This document shows positions 1 to 9,700 of a stretch of 22,846 nucleotides of DNA, in pieces (position 1 is the stretch's first letter; every line of letters begins with the position of its first letter). The position numbers were made by a program, and so were the translations under genes. Below the pieces are notes generated by a model. The model was not told the origin of the DNA. It saw only the letters and a program-made list of their open reading frames with translations, and made no database searches. The stretch is from an uncultured Synechococcus sp. (lineage in GTDB: Bacteria > Cyanobacteriota > Cyanobacteriia > PCC-6307 > Cyanobiaceae), in NCBI GenBank assembly GCA_913020095.1, contig CAJWAH010000003.1:1-22846 (forward strand), written 5' to 3'.

Positions 1-1207
1 AAGGAACAAAGCTGTCGGGCACTAAAAACGAGAGGCTGCGGTTGGGGTTACTGGCCAAGGTCAACAGCAGCGAGAGCAGCACACACCCGCTCCAAATGCG
101 GCGCAAACGGCGCCTTGCGAACAGCTGGCTGCGCTGCTGCCACCAGAACACCGCCCCCGCGAAGAGGCCCGGTGCCACCAACAGGGCGTAGCGGATGTTG
201 ATCGACAGCGGATCGTTACTGCCCCGGGCCAAGAGCAATCCCGCCAATGGCAGAGCCACCAACAACCAGGCATCGAGGCTGAGCGCGGGCACGAACATCA
301 GCGGCAGCCACTGCGCCGCCAGATACCCAAGGGTTTTTCCGGGGGGATTGATCAGCTCCCAGAGCAGACGCCACGGCTGGAGCAGCAAACCCTTGAGCAC
401 CTCCAAGCTGCTGAGCTCCTCGGCTCCAGGGGTGTACTGACCAAAGTTCTCCACCATGAAGCGCTTGCTGACATCAGCGCTCACCGCGGGCATCAACACC
501 GAGGTGACCACAACGCACCAGGCAGCGCCCCAAAGGCCGATCAACGCAGCCACCCACCAGGGGGCCTGGCGCCGCAGGCCCATCCACAGGGCCATGCCAA
601 AGAGAACAACACCGGTGTCCTCACGCACCAACGGAATCAACAAAGCCGCCAACAGCAGCAACCACCAACGCCGCTCCAGCAGCCCCAAGAGCAGCAAAAA
701 CACCAGCAGCGGCAGCTGGCAGAGATCGTGGAAGTTGCACCAGGTGGGGCCAATCACCGCCTGGGCGCCGTAAAAACTGCAGGCCACAGCCGCAGCTAGC
801 CCTGCGGGCAGCAGACCGCGCGCCAGGCGGTGCAACACCAACCCGGCCGCCGTCATCAGGCCCACCTGCACCAAGGGCAAGGCGGCGAAGCCCAACCACC
901 GCACCAGCGGTGCCCAGAGCAGCAGCAATGGCGTGTAGTGCTGGCCAAGGCGCTGGTAGCTGGGATCAGGCGCCAACCCCCCATGCAACACAGCACTGGA
1001 GAGCTGGGAGGAGAGGCTGCTGGCAAACCAGCGGCCGTGGCCGCTGTTCCAGAGCACCTGGTTGAAGATGCCTTGGTCATACGAGGCGCTCAGCGACCAA
1101 AGGCGCCAAAACTGCACCAGCAGACCCAGCAGCAGGAACAAACCAGCCGCCAACCAAACCCAACGGGCGGGGTCATTTACTGCGGTTTGTCCTTTTTTGC
1201 TTAGCAA
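1..1207 (-). CDS. DUF2079 family integral membrane protein (partial, C-terminus beyond window)
   Basis: An open minus-strand frame runs from 1207 to base 1 without a stop, so the C-terminus lies outside the window; about 402 residues are visible. A hydrophobic segment near the N-terminus is followed by the motif SYDQGIFNQVLWNSGHGRWF, typical of DUF2079, a family related to multi-spanning GT-C-type transferases. Other family-like stretches are HYTPLLLLWAPL and LIPLVREDTGVVLFG. At least seven further membrane segments follow. The substrate is unknown. The start is uncertain. I prefer TTG at 1207, because GAGG lies 9 bases upstream; TTG at 1222 is in frame but has a poorly placed ribosome site. 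The only in-window ATG near the start is out of frame. The gene is divergent from sasA with only 42 bases between them. The family call is fairly secure; the role is unknown. Confidence 0.75.
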   Translation of the reverse strand, partial: MLSKKGQTAVNDPARWVWLAAGLFLLLGLLVQFWRLWSLSASYDQGIFNQVLWNSGHGRWFASSLSSQLSSAVLHGGLAPDPSYQRLGQHYTPLLLLWAPLVRWLGFAALPLVQVGLMTAAGLVLHRLARGLLPAGLAAAVACSFYGAQAVIGPTWCNFHDLCQLPLLVFLLLLGLLERRWWLLLLAALLIPLVREDTGVVLFGMALWMGLRRQAPWWVAALIGLWGAAWCVVVTSVLMPAVSADVSKRFMVENFGQYTPGAEELSSLEVLKGLLLQPWRLLWELINPPGKTLGYLAAQWLPLMFVPALSLDAWLLVALPLAGLLLARGSNDPLSINIRYALLVAPGLFAGAVFWWQQRSQLFARRRLRRIWSGCVLLSLLLTLASNPNRSLSFLVPDSFVP

Positions 1208-1208
1208 A
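1196..1208. promoter_or_regulatory. 13-bp palindrome between DUF2079 gene and sasA
   Basis: TTTGCT-T-AGCAAA is a perfect inverted repeat with 6-base arms around one central T. It overlaps the chosen DUF2079 start codon and lies about 42-54 bases upstream of the sasA start. Its position in a divergent intergenic region makes a regulator site plausible, but no regulator is identified and a chance occurrence is possible. Confidence 0.25.
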
Positions 1209-1249
1209 TCAAGAAACCTCAATAACCTGGACCCGATTGACGGCTTTCA

Positions 1250-2362
1250 TTGCCTCCCACCGGCGATAACGAAAATCAGCAGGGGGTCTCCCTGCTTTTG
1301 GTCGCCGGGCCCCACCACCTTGCTGGGCCCGACGTCAGGGCTTTGCTGTCTTTTCTCGAGGAACAAAAGCACACCTTCAACATCAGCTTCTCGATCGCTG
1401 ATCCACAGAAACAGCCGGAACTACTCGAGCTGCATCGCCTGGTGGCCACACCGGCGCTGATCAAGCTCGATCCGTCCCCGAAGCAGGTCTTTGCGGGCAA
1501 CGCCATTCAGCGGCAACTGCAGAACTGGCTGCCCCGCTGGCAGCAGCTCGGCATGGTGAGTGGCCTGAGTTCCAGCCTCAATCCGTCAGACAGCGCAGGC
1601 GGCACCAGCCAACGGGAAATGCAGCTGGAGGATCAGTTGCTGGTGTTGCGCCAAGAAAACGAAACGCTCACCTCACGCTTGGGCGTTCAGGAACGGCTGC
1701 TGCGGATGGTGGCCCACGAGCTGCGCACCCCCCTCACCGCCGCGAACCTGGCGCTGCAGAGCTACCGGCTCGAGCAGATCAAAACCGATCGTTTTTTCGA
1801 TGTGATGGATCGGCGGCTCGAGGACATCGAGCAGCTCTCCCACGATTTGCTGGAGGTGGGCAGCACCCGCTGGGAAGCCCTGTTCAACCCACAACGGCTG
1901 GGGCTAGCTCCCATCGCCGCCGAAGCCATCCTCGAGCTGGAAAAGCTGTGGGTGAACCGGCGCTTGGAACTGCTCACCGATGTGCCATCGGACCTGCCGG
2001 ATGTGTACGCCGACCAACGGCGCATGCGGCAGGTGATCTTGAACCTGCTGGAGAACGCCCTGAAGTTCACCCCAGATGGCGGCCAGGTCAGCTTGAAGCT
2101 GCTGCACCGCACCAGCCAATGGGTGCAGGTGAGCGTGAGCGACTCCGGTCCAGGCATTCCGACCGAAGAGCAACAACGCATCTTCCAAGACCGGGTGCGG
2201 TTACCGCAGACCGCCGGACAAACCTCGGGATTTGGGGTTGGCCTCTCGGTTTGCCGCCGCATTGTGGAAGTCCATGGCGGGCGCATTTGGGTGGTCTCAG
2301 ACCCAGGCGAAGGGGCCTGCTTCCACTTCACAGTTCCGATCTGGAGAGGCCAGAGCAGCTAG
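1250..2362 (+). CDS. sasA: Circadian-clock histidine kinase SasA
   Basis: This 370-residue sensor kinase has the SasA architecture. An N-terminal KaiB-like thioredoxin-fold domain (about residues 12-95, with SLLLVAG and [18 protein letters not shown]) binds KaiC in known homologues. A coiled-coil linker follows (about 120-150). The H box [16 protein letters not shown] carries phospho-acceptor His156. The ATPase domain shows the N box [12 protein letters not shown] (about 264-275), G1 DSGPGIP (298-304) and G2 GFGVGLS (327-333). There is no membrane segment, so it should be cytoplasmic. In S. elongatus SasA phosphorylates RpaA to pass clock time to gene expression. The start is TTG at 1250, the first possible start after an in-frame stop at 1238; no clear ribosome site is visible. 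No kai gene or rpaA is in this window. The gene is followed directly by tRNA-Glu. Confidence 0.93.
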   Translation: MPPTGDNENQQGVSLLLVAGPHHLAGPDVRALLSFLEEQKHTFNISFSIADPQKQPELLELHRLVATPALIKLDPSPKQVFAGNAIQRQLQNWLPRWQQLGMVSGLSSSLNPSDSAGGTSQREMQLEDQLLVLRQENETLTSRLGVQERLLRMVAHELRTPLTAANLALQSYRLEQIKTDRFFDVMDRRLEDIEQLSHDLLEVGSTRWEALFNPQRLGLAPIAAEAILELEKLWVNRRLELLTDVPSDLPDVYADQRRMRQVILNLLENALKFTPDGGQVSLKLLHRTSQWVQVSVSDSGPGIPTEEQQRIFQDRVRLPQTAGQTSGFGVGLSVCRRIVEVHGGRIWVVSDPGEGACFHFTVPIWRGQSS

Positions 2363-2363
2363 C

Positions 2364-2392
2364 TTGACCCAGGCAGGACCCGATGGTTTAAG
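2364..2392 (+). promoter_or_regulatory. Candidate promoter of tRNA-Glu
   Basis: TTGACC (2364-2369) and TTTAAG (2387-2392) are separated by 17 bases, matching a sigma-70-type promoter at 5/6 and 4/6 positions. Transcription would begin about 15-20 bases before the mature tRNA. The site begins just after the sasA stop codon. Confidence 0.45.
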
Positions 2393-2415
2393 TTGGCTTC
2401 TTGCCAAACGGCCTC

Positions 2416-2488
2416 GCCCCCATCGTCTAGAGGCCTAGGACACCTCCCTTTCACGGAGGCGACAGGGGTTCGAATCCCCTTGGGGGTA
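2416..2488 (+). tRNA. tRNA-Glu (anticodon TTC)
   Basis: The 73-base sequence folds into a full cloverleaf. The acceptor stem is GCCCCCA/TGGGGGT with one G-U pair at the end. The anticodon stem CCTCC/GGAGG (2443-2447 and 2455-2459) has loop CTTTCAC, giving anticodon TTC at 2450-2452. The T stem AGGGG/CCCCT has loop TTCGAAT. The discriminator base is A and CCA is not encoded. In cyanobacteria tRNA-Glu serves both translation and, through glutamyl-tRNA reductase, the C5 pathway to tetrapyrroles. Confidence 0.97.
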
Positions 2489-2520
2489 TCCAGATATTGG
2501 CGATTCCATCACCTGCAGAC

Positions 2521-2546
2521 CAACGTCTACCTAGGGGTAGGCGTTG
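2521..2546. terminator. Hairpin between convergent tRNA-Glu and SRPBCC gene
   Basis: CAACGTCTACC (2521-2531) pairs with GGTAGGCGTTG (2536-2546), giving an 11-bp stem with one G-U pair and a 4-base TAGG loop. It sits between the 3' end of tRNA-Glu and the stop of the minus-strand gene at 2548, where a shared terminator is expected. Neither side has a T tract, so a classical intrinsic terminator is not proven; it may act as a bidirectional stem or an RNA-stabilising end. Confidence 0.5.
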
Positions 2547-2547
2547 A

Positions 2548-4388
<1,841 letters not shown>

Positions 4389-4431
4389 TCAGGTCTTCGC
4401 CCAGGCGGTCAAATCTGCAGAAGAACGGGCC

Positions 4432-4450
4432 ATTCACCTTCTGTTCACCT
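4432..4450 (+). promoter_or_regulatory. Tandem 8-mer direct repeat upstream of zwf (OmpR/PhoB-type geometry)
   Basis: ATTCACCT (4432-4439), spacer TCT, GTTCACCT (4443-4450): two copies, 7 of 8 bases identical, one helical turn (11 bp) apart. This spacing is typical of head-to-tail OmpR-family regulator sites, including cyanobacterial Pho boxes (each copy matches CTTAACCT at 6 of 8). RpaA, an OmpR-family regulator, controls zwf in S. elongatus, but which protein binds here is inference. Confidence 0.35.
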
Positions 4451-4492
4451 GTGGCCTTCATCGTGTGGAAATCCTCTGTCTGAGGCCACGGG
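4448..4492 (+). promoter_or_regulatory. Stem-loop abutting the zwf start codon
   Basis: CCTGTGGCCTT (4448-4458) can pair with GAGGCCACGGG (4482-4492), an 11-bp stem with two G-U pairs and a 23-base loop. The right arm contains the likely ribosome site AGG (4483-4485) and ends at the base before ATG 4493, so the folded form would hide the start. It forms in RNA only if transcription begins upstream of 4448. Confidence 0.35.
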
Positions 4493-6019
4493 ATGACCGC
4501 CACATTGACCAACCCGCTCCGCGTTGGCCTACGCCAGGAGCGGGTGATTTCACCGCAGTGCCTGGTGATCTTTGGCGCTAGCGGCGACCTCACCCATCGC
4601 AAGCTGATTCCAGCGCTGTTTGATTTGTTCCGGCAGCGGCGGCTACCGAGCGAATTTGCTGTGCTCGGCTGTGCTCGCCGCCCCTGGAGCGACGACGAAT
4701 TCCGCCAAAAGATGGAAGCGGCGCTCGCCAGCAAGATCGCTGACGATCCTGAGAGCTGGAAAACCTTTTCTGCCGGCCTCTTCTATGAGCCAGTGGATCT
4801 GCAGAAAAGCGACGACCTGGTGCGGCTTGGTAAGCGCCTCGAGCAGATCGACCGCCAGCGCGCCACCCGCAGCAACCGCACCTTCTATTTATCCGTTTCC
4901 CCCGCCTTCTACGGCAGTGGCTGCCGCGCCTTAGCGGGAGCCGGTCTACTGGCCGATCCCAATCGCAGCCGGGTGGTGATTGAAAAGCCCTTTGGCCGCG
5001 ATTACGCCAGTGCCCAGGAACTCAATCGGGTGGTCAAAAGCTGCGGGCAGGAAAACCAGATCTTCCGCATCGACCACTACCTCGGCAAAGAGACGGTTCA
5101 AAACATCCTGGTGATGCGCTTTGCCAACACCATTTTCGAGCCGATCTGGAACCGCAATTACATCGACAACGTTCAGATCACAGCAGCGGAAACCGTTGGC
5201 GTGGAAGAGCGCGCGGGCTACTACGAAACCTCCGGTGCCCTGCGGGACATGGTGCAAAACCACCTCACCCAGATGCTGGCCCTCACGGCCATGGAAACCC
5301 CGGGCCGCTACGACCCCGAGGCCATCCGCAATGAGAAGGCCAAGGTGCTGCAGGCCGCACGGCTTGCCGATGAGGCCGAGCCCTGGAACTGCTGCGTGCG
5401 CGGCCAATACGGCCCTGGTGGCAACAGCAGTGATCCCCTGGCGGGCTACCGCCAAGAGCCCAACGTGGATCCCAACAGCACCACGGAGACCTACGTGGCG
5501 ATGAAGCTGTTCATCGACAACTGGCGCTGGCAGGGGGTGCCCTTTTACGTGCGCACCGGCAAGCGCATGCCCAAGCGCATGAGTGAGGTGGTGCTGACCT
5601 TCAAGGAAGCTCCAGTGCACCTGTTTGATTCCTCAGGCGGCGGCGCCCCTGGAGCGAATCAATTGATCCTGCGGATCCAACCCAACGAAGGGGCTGATTT
5701 CCGCTTTGAAGTCAAAGCTCCAGGCTCTGGCATGCGCAGCCGGCCAGTGGATATGGACTTTTCCTACGACGAGTCCTTTGGTGAGCCTTCCGACGAGGGC
5801 TATGTGCGGCTGCTCGCTGACGCCATGCTCGGCGATCCCACCTTGTTCACCCGCAGCGATGAAGTGGAGGCCGCCTGGCGCCTCTACACGCCGCTGGTGG
5901 AGCTGATTGAACAGCAGCCCTGGCAGCTTCCGGTTTACCCCTACGAAGCCAGCACCTGGGGCCCGGCCGCCTCCGACAGCCTGTTGGCCCGTGATGGCCT
6001 GCTGTGGCGTCGCCCCTGA
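4493..6019 (+). CDS. zwf: Glucose-6-phosphate 1-dehydrogenase
   Basis: Oxidises glucose 6-phosphate to 6-phosphogluconolactone with NADP+, the first step of the oxidative pentose phosphate pathway and the main NADPH source in darkness. The 508-residue length is normal. The NADP site GASGDLTHRKL begins at residue 28. EKPFG is at 164-168 and the substrate/catalytic signature RIDHYLGKE is at 192-200. Further conserved stretches are FANTIFEPIWNRNYIDNVQIT, GYYETSGALRDMVQNHL and PFYVRTGKRM. Several cysteines are present; cyanobacterial G6PDH is redox-regulated with OpcA, though I cannot assign the disulfide. ATG 4493 follows AGG at 7 bases. opcA lies 47 bases downstream, and the two are probably co-transcribed. 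Confidence 0.97.
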   Translation: MTATLTNPLRVGLRQERVISPQCLVIFGASGDLTHRKLIPALFDLFRQRRLPSEFAVLGCARRPWSDDEFRQKMEAALASKIADDPESWKTFSAGLFYEPVDLQKSDDLVRLGKRLEQIDRQRATRSNRTFYLSVSPAFYGSGCRALAGAGLLADPNRSRVVIEKPFGRDYASAQELNRVVKSCGQENQIFRIDHYLGKETVQNILVMRFANTIFEPIWNRNYIDNVQITAAETVGVEERAGYYETSGALRDMVQNHLTQMLALTAMETPGRYDPEAIRNEKAKVLQAARLADEAEPWNCCVRGQYGPGGNSSDPLAGYRQEPNVDPNSTTETYVAMKLFIDNWRWQGVPFYVRTGKRMPKRMSEVVLTFKEAPVHLFDSSGGGAPGANQLILRIQPNEGADFRFEVKAPGSGMRSRPVDMDFSYDESFGEPSDEGYVRLLADAMLGDPTLFTRSDEVEAAWRLYTPLVELIEQQPWQLPVYPYEASTWGPAASDSLLARDGLLWRRP

Positions 6020-6066
6020 GCAATCCCCTGTCTCTCTCCCGTCCGTTTCTGCCACCCCGTTGAACC

Positions 6067-7359
6067 ATGGCTCCTCAGCTCACTCTTCAGGCACCGCTGG
6101 AACTCCCACCCCAGGACGTCTCCGATTACCTCGGGCGTCTCTGGAATGGCGGTGAACAGGACTCCACCTCCAGTGGCGCCGCCACCTTCAGCCTGTTGGT
6201 GTGGCAGCCGTCGTGGATCGAGCAACACCTGGTGCGGCTCGGCCGCCTCGATGGCCCCATCACAGGCCTGGAACGTGAGGAGCTGCTGCAGGCGGCGCGC
6301 CAAGCCGTTCCCACTTGCGGGCTTCCGCTCTCCACCTCGCCACTGGCCCCAGAGCTGGCCTGGCAATTGGGGCAACTGCCGGGGGATCAGGCCAGCGAGG
6401 ATCTCCGCGGCCAGCACGTGGATCCGGCGATCAGCCTGCACCAACCCAGGCGGCTGATCACCTTGGCCCCCAGCCTCGATGGCCATCAGCATCTGGAAAC
6501 CCTGGTAGCTGCCTACTGCCCTCTGCCTGAAGACGGGCCAGCCTCATCGGTCTGCGGTGATGTTGTGGTGATGCGCGGCGGCATGGAGGCCCTCCAGCGT
6601 GGGCTTGGCATGGTGAATCCGCTGATTCCCGCTGAACTGCCCTGCTGGGTGTGGTGGAACGGCACCCTGGATGAGGCACCGGATCTGTTTGAAGGCATCA
6701 CGCAGGCGCCGCGGCGGCTGATTATCGACACGGCCATTGGCACCCCAGCCCGCGCCCTTGATGTGCTCAGCCAGCGCGCCGCAGCCGGCCAGGCCATCAG
6801 CGATCTGAACTGGTATCGCCTCTCGAGCTGGCGGGAAAACCTGGCCATGGTGTTTGACCACCCAGGCCGGCGCGACGCCTTGGCCCATGTGGTGCAACTC
6901 GACATCGATGTGCAAGGTCATCAGCCCGTGCAAGGCCTGTTGATGGCTGCCTGGATTGCCAACCGCCTGGGCTGGAGCCTGGAGTCGAGCAACCATTGCG
7001 ACGGCGATGGCATCAGCGCCAGCTTCCGCCGGCCCGATGGAGTTGCCGTGCAAGTCCGCCAGATGCCTGTCCCGGTGGGTGATCCCAGCACCCATCCCGG
7101 CAGCATCGTGGGCTTGCGCTTGGTCTGCAGGCCCGAGCACCGTGCGCCGCTGTGCGTGATCCTCTGCGGTGAAACCGGCGGTTGCATGCGCCTAGAAGCC
7201 GGCGGCATGGCCCGGATGGAGTTGGTGGAGCAGGTGGTGACCTCCACCATTGAGTCCGCCCAACGGGAGGTCTCCCGCACCCTGCGCGGTGGCCACGACA
7301 GCACCAACCCGCTGCTTGCCGCCTGCGTCCCGCTGGCATCCAGACTGCTGCCGCGCTGA
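6067..7359 (+). CDS. opcA: Glucose-6-phosphate dehydrogenase assembly protein OpcA
   Basis: OpcA allosterically activates G6PDH and favours its oligomerisation in cyanobacteria. The 430-residue protein begins MAPQLTLQAPLELPPQDVS and carries family-typical stretches such as LITLAPSLDG, VWWNGTLDEAPDLFEGI, RLIIDTA and ISDLNWYRLSSWRENLAMVFDHPGRR. The last block, containing DLNWYRLSSWR, is the most diagnostic. Its position directly after zwf is the conserved cyanobacterial arrangement and supports the call. The start is ATG 6067 and there is no membrane segment. cobB begins 12 bases after its stop, suggesting one transcript. Confidence 0.93.
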   Translation: MAPQLTLQAPLELPPQDVSDYLGRLWNGGEQDSTSSGAATFSLLVWQPSWIEQHLVRLGRLDGPITGLEREELLQAARQAVPTCGLPLSTSPLAPELAWQLGQLPGDQASEDLRGQHVDPAISLHQPRRLITLAPSLDGHQHLETLVAAYCPLPEDGPASSVCGDVVVMRGGMEALQRGLGMVNPLIPAELPCWVWWNGTLDEAPDLFEGITQAPRRLIIDTAIGTPARALDVLSQRAAAGQAISDLNWYRLSSWRENLAMVFDHPGRRDALAHVVQLDIDVQGHQPVQGLLMAAWIANRLGWSLESSNHCDGDGISASFRRPDGVAVQVRQMPVPVGDPSTHPGSIVGLRLVCRPEHRAPLCVILCGETGGCMRLEAGGMARMELVEQVVTSTIESAQREVSRTLRGGHDSTNPLLAACVPLASRLLPR

Positions 7360-7371
7360 TTCAGCCCAGGC

Positions 7372-8733
7372 TTGACGCTTCTGATCGCCGCCCCCTGCAG
7401 CGGGAGCGGCAAGACCCTGGTGTCGTTGCTGCTGGCCGCTGTTGCGGCCCAGCGCGGGCAGGGGCTGCAGAGCTTCAAGGTTGGCCCGGACTATCTCGAC
7501 CCCCAATTGCTCAGTCGCGTCAGTGGGGTTCGCTGCCGCAATCTCGATCTACTGCTTTGCGGTGAACAGTGGGTGCACCGCAGCTTTCGCTGGTGGAGCC
7601 AACAGCAACCCCTCTCCCTGGTGGAGGGGGTGATGGGGCTGTTCGATGGCGTTGGCCCCAGCTCCCAAGGCAGCAGCGCTGCGGTAGCCGCCAGCCTTGA
7701 TTTGCCGGTGCTGTTGGTGGTGGAAGCCAGCCGTCAGGCCGCATCGTTAGCGGCCTTGGTGCGGGGCTTTCGCGATCACGACCCCAACCTCACCATTGCC
7801 GGAGTTGTGCTCAACGGTGTTTCCACGCCCAGGCACCAAAAGCTGCTGAGTGATGTGCTCGAGCAGATCGGCATGCCGCTGCTGGGGGTATTGCCGCGCC
7901 ATCCAGCTCTGGAACTACCAAGCCGCCATCTGGGCTTGCTGCCACCCCAGGACCTGCCCGATTGGCCAAAACGCAGCCAGCAATGGGCGGAGTTGGCGGC
8001 GCAATGGCTTGATCTCGAGCGCCTCTGGCCGCAACTGGCCAGTGATGGCGCTGCGGCAACAGAGCATCCCTTGATGGGTCTTGGGCCACAGCAAGCGCCC
8101 CATGGTGCTGTGGTGGCGGTGGCCAGGGATGCCGCCTTTCATTTCTGCTACCCCGAGCTGGAAGAGTCCTTGCAGCATCTGGGCTGTGAAGTGACGCCTT
8201 GGGCACCACTGGCGGATCAACCCTTGCCAGCGCAGTGCGGCGCGGTGGTGTTGCCGGGGGGCTACCCCGAGCTGCATGCCAAGGAGCTCAGCCAATGCCG
8301 CCAGAGCCTCGGCTCACTGGCCCGCCATGGAGCGGCAGGGGGCGCGATTTATGCCGAATGCGGCGGACTGCTGCTGTTGGGGCAGGAGTTGGTAGACGCT
8401 GATGGTCTTAGCCACACCATGGCCGGCCTGCTGCCGCATCGGGCCTGCCGCGGTGCGCTCAGCCTGGGGTATCGCCGCGCCCAGGTGCAGCGCGATGGGC
8501 TGGTGGTGCGCCAAGGAGAGGTGTTGCACGGCCATGAATTCCACCGCTGGCAACTCGGCGACAGCCCGATGGAGGCAGCACCTTGGCAGCTGGAGGGGTG
8601 GGGCGTGAGGTCTAGGGTTGAGGGATGGACCGACGCCGCCGTGCACGCAAGTTGGCTCCACCTCCATTGGGGTGGATGCCCTTCGATTCCCCAACGGTTG
8701 ACGCACGCCGCCGGCAAGTTGCCAAGCGCCTAG
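7372..8733 (+). CDS. cobB: Cobyrinic acid a,c-diamide synthase
   Basis: This 453-residue enzyme (CobB/CbiA family) amidates the a and c side chains of the corrin ring using ATP and glutamine in (pseudo)cobalamin synthesis. The N-terminal ATPase half starts with the P-loop APCSGSGKT (residues 7-15), followed by FKVGPDYLDP and VEGVMGLFDG. The C-terminal class-I glutamine amidotransferase half has LPGGYPELHA, catalytic Cys330 in AECGGLLLLG, GHEFHRW with His388, and the family ending HASWLHLHWGG. The start is TTG at 7372, 12 bases after opcA. It keeps GC-rich codon use like its neighbours. Its 3' end overlaps the acylphosphatase gene in another frame. cbiA is an equivalent name. Confidence 0.94.
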   Translation: MTLLIAAPCSGSGKTLVSLLLAAVAAQRGQGLQSFKVGPDYLDPQLLSRVSGVRCRNLDLLLCGEQWVHRSFRWWSQQQPLSLVEGVMGLFDGVGPSSQGSSAAVAASLDLPVLLVVEASRQAASLAALVRGFRDHDPNLTIAGVVLNGVSTPRHQKLLSDVLEQIGMPLLGVLPRHPALELPSRHLGLLPPQDLPDWPKRSQQWAELAAQWLDLERLWPQLASDGAAATEHPLMGLGPQQAPHGAVVAVARDAAFHFCYPELEESLQHLGCEVTPWAPLADQPLPAQCGAVVLPGGYPELHAKELSQCRQSLGSLARHGAAGGAIYAECGGLLLLGQELVDADGLSHTMAGLLPHRACRGALSLGYRRAQVQRDGLVVRQGEVLHGHEFHRWQLGDSPMEAAPWQLEGWGVRSRVEGWTDAAVHASWLHLHWGGCPSIPQRLTHAAGKLPSA

Positions 8734-9071
8734 GGCGTGATGGCCAACCCAATCGCTCCCTGAGCCTTCCAGCCGAACGGTGGCGCTTGCGCATTCGAGG
8801 GCTGGTCCAAGGTGTGGGCTACCGGGCCGCGTGCTGCAGGAGGGCACAAGAATTGGGCCTCGCTGGCTGGGTGCGCAACTGCAGCGATGGCAGCGTGGAG
8901 GTGCAAGCCGAAGGCAACGAACAACACCTCACGGAACTGCGGGTGTGGTGCGAAGGCGGCCCCCTTGGAGCCCGAGTTGATTCGGTGGATAGCAGCCGCG
9001 TCGCTACCACCGGTGCCGACTGGTTTGAAGTCAGGCCTGACTACTTTCAAGGCGGGGCGTTAACCCGTTAG
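8676..9071 (+). CDS. acyP: Acylphosphatase
   Basis: Acylphosphatases hydrolyse carboxyl-phosphate bonds in small metabolites. The core begins near RWRLRIRGLVQGVGYRAACCRRA, where the phosphate loop GLVQGVGYR carries the catalytic Arg, and continues with GLAGWVRNCSDGSVEVQAEG, whose Asn is the other catalytic residue. The start is unclear. ATG 8676 gives 131 residues and overlaps cobB by 58 bases. ATG 8625 gives 148. TTG 8787 gives 94 residues, matching the usual family length of about 90, with no overlap. The N-terminal extension is Arg-rich and looks like a cobB shadow, so TTG 8787 may be the true start. The family call is secure; the physiological substrate is unknown. Confidence 0.85.
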   Translation: MPFDSPTVDARRRQVAKRLGRDGQPNRSLSLPAERWRLRIRGLVQGVGYRAACCRRAQELGLAGWVRNCSDGSVEVQAEGNEQHLTELRVWCEGGPLGARVDSVDSSRVATTGADWFEVRPDYFQGGALTR

Positions 9072-9121
9072 CAAAATCCGCTCCATAGGGTTCAGCAGAA
9101 CCTCCCATCCGGAGCCCGCCC

Positions 9122-9700
9122 ATGGCCGCGAGCCAATCCATCTGGCTGCTCCGCCACGGGGCCACCGAGTGGAGCCGCAATGGCCGCCACACCGGCACTA
9201 GCGACATTCCACTGCTGCCTGAGGGGGAAGAGGAAGCCAAGGCTTTAGCCCCAAGGCTGCGTGGTCAAGCCTTTGCGCAGGTGTGGGTGAGTCCACTGCA
9301 ACGGGCCCGGCGCACCTGCGAACTAGCGGGTCTTAGCGACCGCGCTGAGGTGCACCAAGACCTGCGCGAGTGGGATTACGGCGACTACGAAGGCATCACC
9401 ACCAAAGAGATCCGGCAAACCGTGCCGAATTGGAGTGTGTGGAGCCATGGCTGCCCCGGCGGTGAGGATGCCGCTGCGGTGACGGCGCGTTGCCAGCGGC
9501 TGATCGATCAGCTGCTCACGATCGAGGGGGATGTGGCCCTGTTTGCCCACGGCCACATCCTGCGCAGCCTGGCCGGCACCTGGATGGAGCAGGGCGCCTG
9601 CGGCGGCAAACACCTGATCTTGGGCACCGGCACCTACAGCGTGCTGGGCTTTGAGCGCGAGAATCGGGCGCTCAAACACTGGAACGCGCCGTGCCACTGA
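9122..9700 (+). CDS. Histidine phosphatase family protein (phosphoglycerate-mutase-like)
   Basis: This 192-residue cytoplasmic protein has the histidine-phosphatase core. WLLRHGATEW carries the phospho-acceptor His12 in the RHG motif, VSPLQRARRTCEL supplies Arg61, LREWDYGDYEG supplies the acid Glu83, and FAHGHILRSLAGTW supplies the second catalytic His143. The length fits small phosphatases of the GpmB/CobC/SixA group rather than 2,3-bisphosphoglycerate-dependent mutases. cobB lies two genes upstream, so a CobC-like role (alpha-ribazole phosphatase) is possible, but a general sugar-phosphate phosphatase is equally likely. ATG 9122 follows a 50-base gap that contains a small GGTTC/GAACC hairpin (9089-9102). 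The 3' end overlaps the next gene by 10 bases. Confidence 0.88.
   Translation: MAASQSIWLLRHGATEWSRNGRHTGTSDIPLLPEGEEEAKALAPRLRGQAFAQVWVSPLQRARRTCELAGLSDRAEVHQDLREWDYGDYEGITTKEIRQTVPNWSVWSHGCPGGEDAAAVTARCQRLIDQLLTIEGDVALFAHGHILRSLAGTWMEQGACGGKHLILGTGTYSVLGFERENRALKHWNAPCH

Noticed and set aside
4946..5620. 224-residue frame antisense to zwf
   Set aside because: Shadow of the conserved zwf coding frame; composition rich in His, Val and Gly with no motif.
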